Shown piece by piece: positions 32,715-33,403 of a stretch of 33,403 nucleotides of DNA. A program made the translations under genes and the position numbers. Every line of letters starts with the position of its first letter. Within the stretch, counting starts at the first letter, position 1. Under the pieces are notes generated by a model. It was not told the origin of the DNA. It worked only from the letters and a program-made list of their open reading frames with translations, and ran no database searches. The stretch spans positions 1 through 33,403 of the forward strand of contig JAEUKY010000187.1 in assembly GCA_016794005.1 (NCBI GenBank), read 5' to 3'. Source of the DNA: Rhodospirillales bacterium (GTDB lineage: Bacteria > Pseudomonadota > Alphaproteobacteria > CACIAM-22H2).

Positions 32715-33403
32715 ATGAGCGAAGCAAATTCGCCGCGCCGGACGCGCGCAGACCTGCGCAGCGCCCGCTGGTATCTGGCCGAGGACATGCGCGCCTTCGC
32801 GCATCGCCAGCGCACCCAGCAGATGGGTTTCCGCCGCCAGGACTTCATGGGCCGACCGGTCATCGCGGTCGTCAATACCTGGAGCGAGCTCTCGCCCTGC
32901 CATATCCATCTTCGCGACCGCGCGGAGGCGGTCAAGCGCGGCGTGTGGCAGGCCGGCGGCTTTCCGGTCGAACTGCCCGCCCTGTCGCTGGGCGAGGTGA
33001 TCGTCAAGCCGACGACGATGATGTACCGCAACATGCTGGCGATGGAGGTCGAGGAGCTCCTGCGCTCGCATCCCGTCGACGGCGCCGTGCTGCTCGGCGG
33101 CTGCGACAAGACCACGCCCGGTCTCGTGATGGGTGCGCTGTCGATGAACCTGCCGGCGATCTACGTGCCGGCGGGGCCGATGTCCAATTCGCGCTGGCAC
33201 GGCCAGAAGGTGGGTGCGGGCACCCATACCCGCAAATACTGGGACGAGCTGCGCGCCGGCAAGATCACCCAGGAAGACTGGGTCGATCTCGAGGCGCGCA
33301 TCACGCGCTCGGTGGGTACCTGCAACACGATGGGCACCGCCTCGACGATGACCTCCGTCGTCGACGCGATGGGCCTGACGCTGCCTGGTGCTTCGTCGAT
33401 CCC
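32715..33403 (+). CDS. IlvD/Edd-family sugar-acid dehydratase (3' end outside window)
   Basis: The first 229 codons of a dehydratase that removes water from a sugar acid to give a 2-keto-3-deoxy acid (L-arabinonate/D-xylonate-type) are present. The three Cys ligands of the [2Fe-2S] cluster can be placed: C62 in ELSPCHIH, C130 in GGCDKT and C203 in GTCNTMGT, with spacing of 68 and 73 residues. VNTWSELSPC and FPVELPALSLGE match the sugar-acid branch more than the amino-acid enzyme IlvD. ATG at 32715 follows GGGGGA. It is divergent from the transporter operon and may share its regulator. Which acid it uses is open. Confidence 0.88.
   Translation, partial: MSEANSPRRTRADLRSARWYLAEDMRAFAHRQRTQQMGFRRQDFMGRPVIAVVNTWSELSPCHIHLRDRAEAVKRGVWQAGGFPVELPALSLGEVIVKPTTMMYRNMLAMEVEELLRSHPVDGAVLLGGCDKTTPGLVMGALSMNLPAIYVPAGPMSNSRWHGQKVGAGTHTRKYWDELRAGKITQEDWVDLEARITRSVGTCNTMGTASTMTSVVDAMGLTLPGASSI

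Overview
The window is GC-rich DNA, dense with genes and short on spacers. Many neighbouring genes share stop/start bases (ATGA or TTGA). The gene content fits an alphaproteobacterium, probably in or near the Rhodospirillales. The main support is two gene blocks I know from that class, xseB-ispA-dxs-tlyA and fabI-aroC with pdxH nearby. The taxonomic call is inference. I see no rRNA, tRNA, CRISPR array, insertion sequence or prophage.

Layout. 1-891 (-) is the N-terminal part of an efflux membrane-fusion protein that continues off the left edge. From 1169 (+) there is a cyclic-nucleotide-binding/EAL phosphodiesterase, a histone-deacetylase-family hydrolase, a patatin-like lipase, a CBS-domain protein and a soluble transhydrogenase. 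An operon with a readable promoter follows: xseB, ispA, dxs, tlyA (6361-10211), for isoprenoid precursors plus two nucleic-acid enzymes. Converging on it is the minus-strand run fabI, aroC, a small membrane protein and a NupC-type nucleoside transporter (13954 down to 10208). 14089-17723 holds a glycine-zipper lipoprotein, pdxH, a FieF-like metal efflux protein and a fused phosphotransferase-like/P-loop kinase protein. 17720-19354 is a universal-stress gene behind an FNR/FixK-type box, followed by two small unknown genes. 19390-23377 holds an SDR, a PadR-like regulator with a creatininase-family gene, a RidA protein, an unrecognised 404-residue protein and a 42-residue single-pass membrane ORF.

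The right third (about 23.4-33.4 kb) looks like one carbohydrate-use locus. A minus-strand operon encodes an ABC importer (ATPase, binding protein, two permeases), a cytoplasmic GH31 alpha-glycosidase and a DMT-family transporter. It is divergent from a sugar-acid dehydratase (IlvD/Edd family), with an AT-rich operator-like region between them. On the far side lie an aldose 1-epimerase and an amidohydrolase that could be a sugar lactonase. Together they suggest import of an alpha-linked glycoside, hydrolysis inside the cell, and oxidation through lactone and sugar acid to a 2-keto-3-deoxy acid. No sugar dehydrogenase for the oxidation step is obvious beside these genes.

The most striking anomaly is an in-frame amber codon in the ABC ATPase gene, at a position where I expect Gln. 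Other signals worth attention are a perfect 11-bp-stem hairpin between the binding-protein and permease genes, repeated CGCTAACAT half-sites between the divergent sugar operons, a CRP-like site next to the epimerase gene, the FNR-type box at the stress gene, and the 42-codon membrane ORF.
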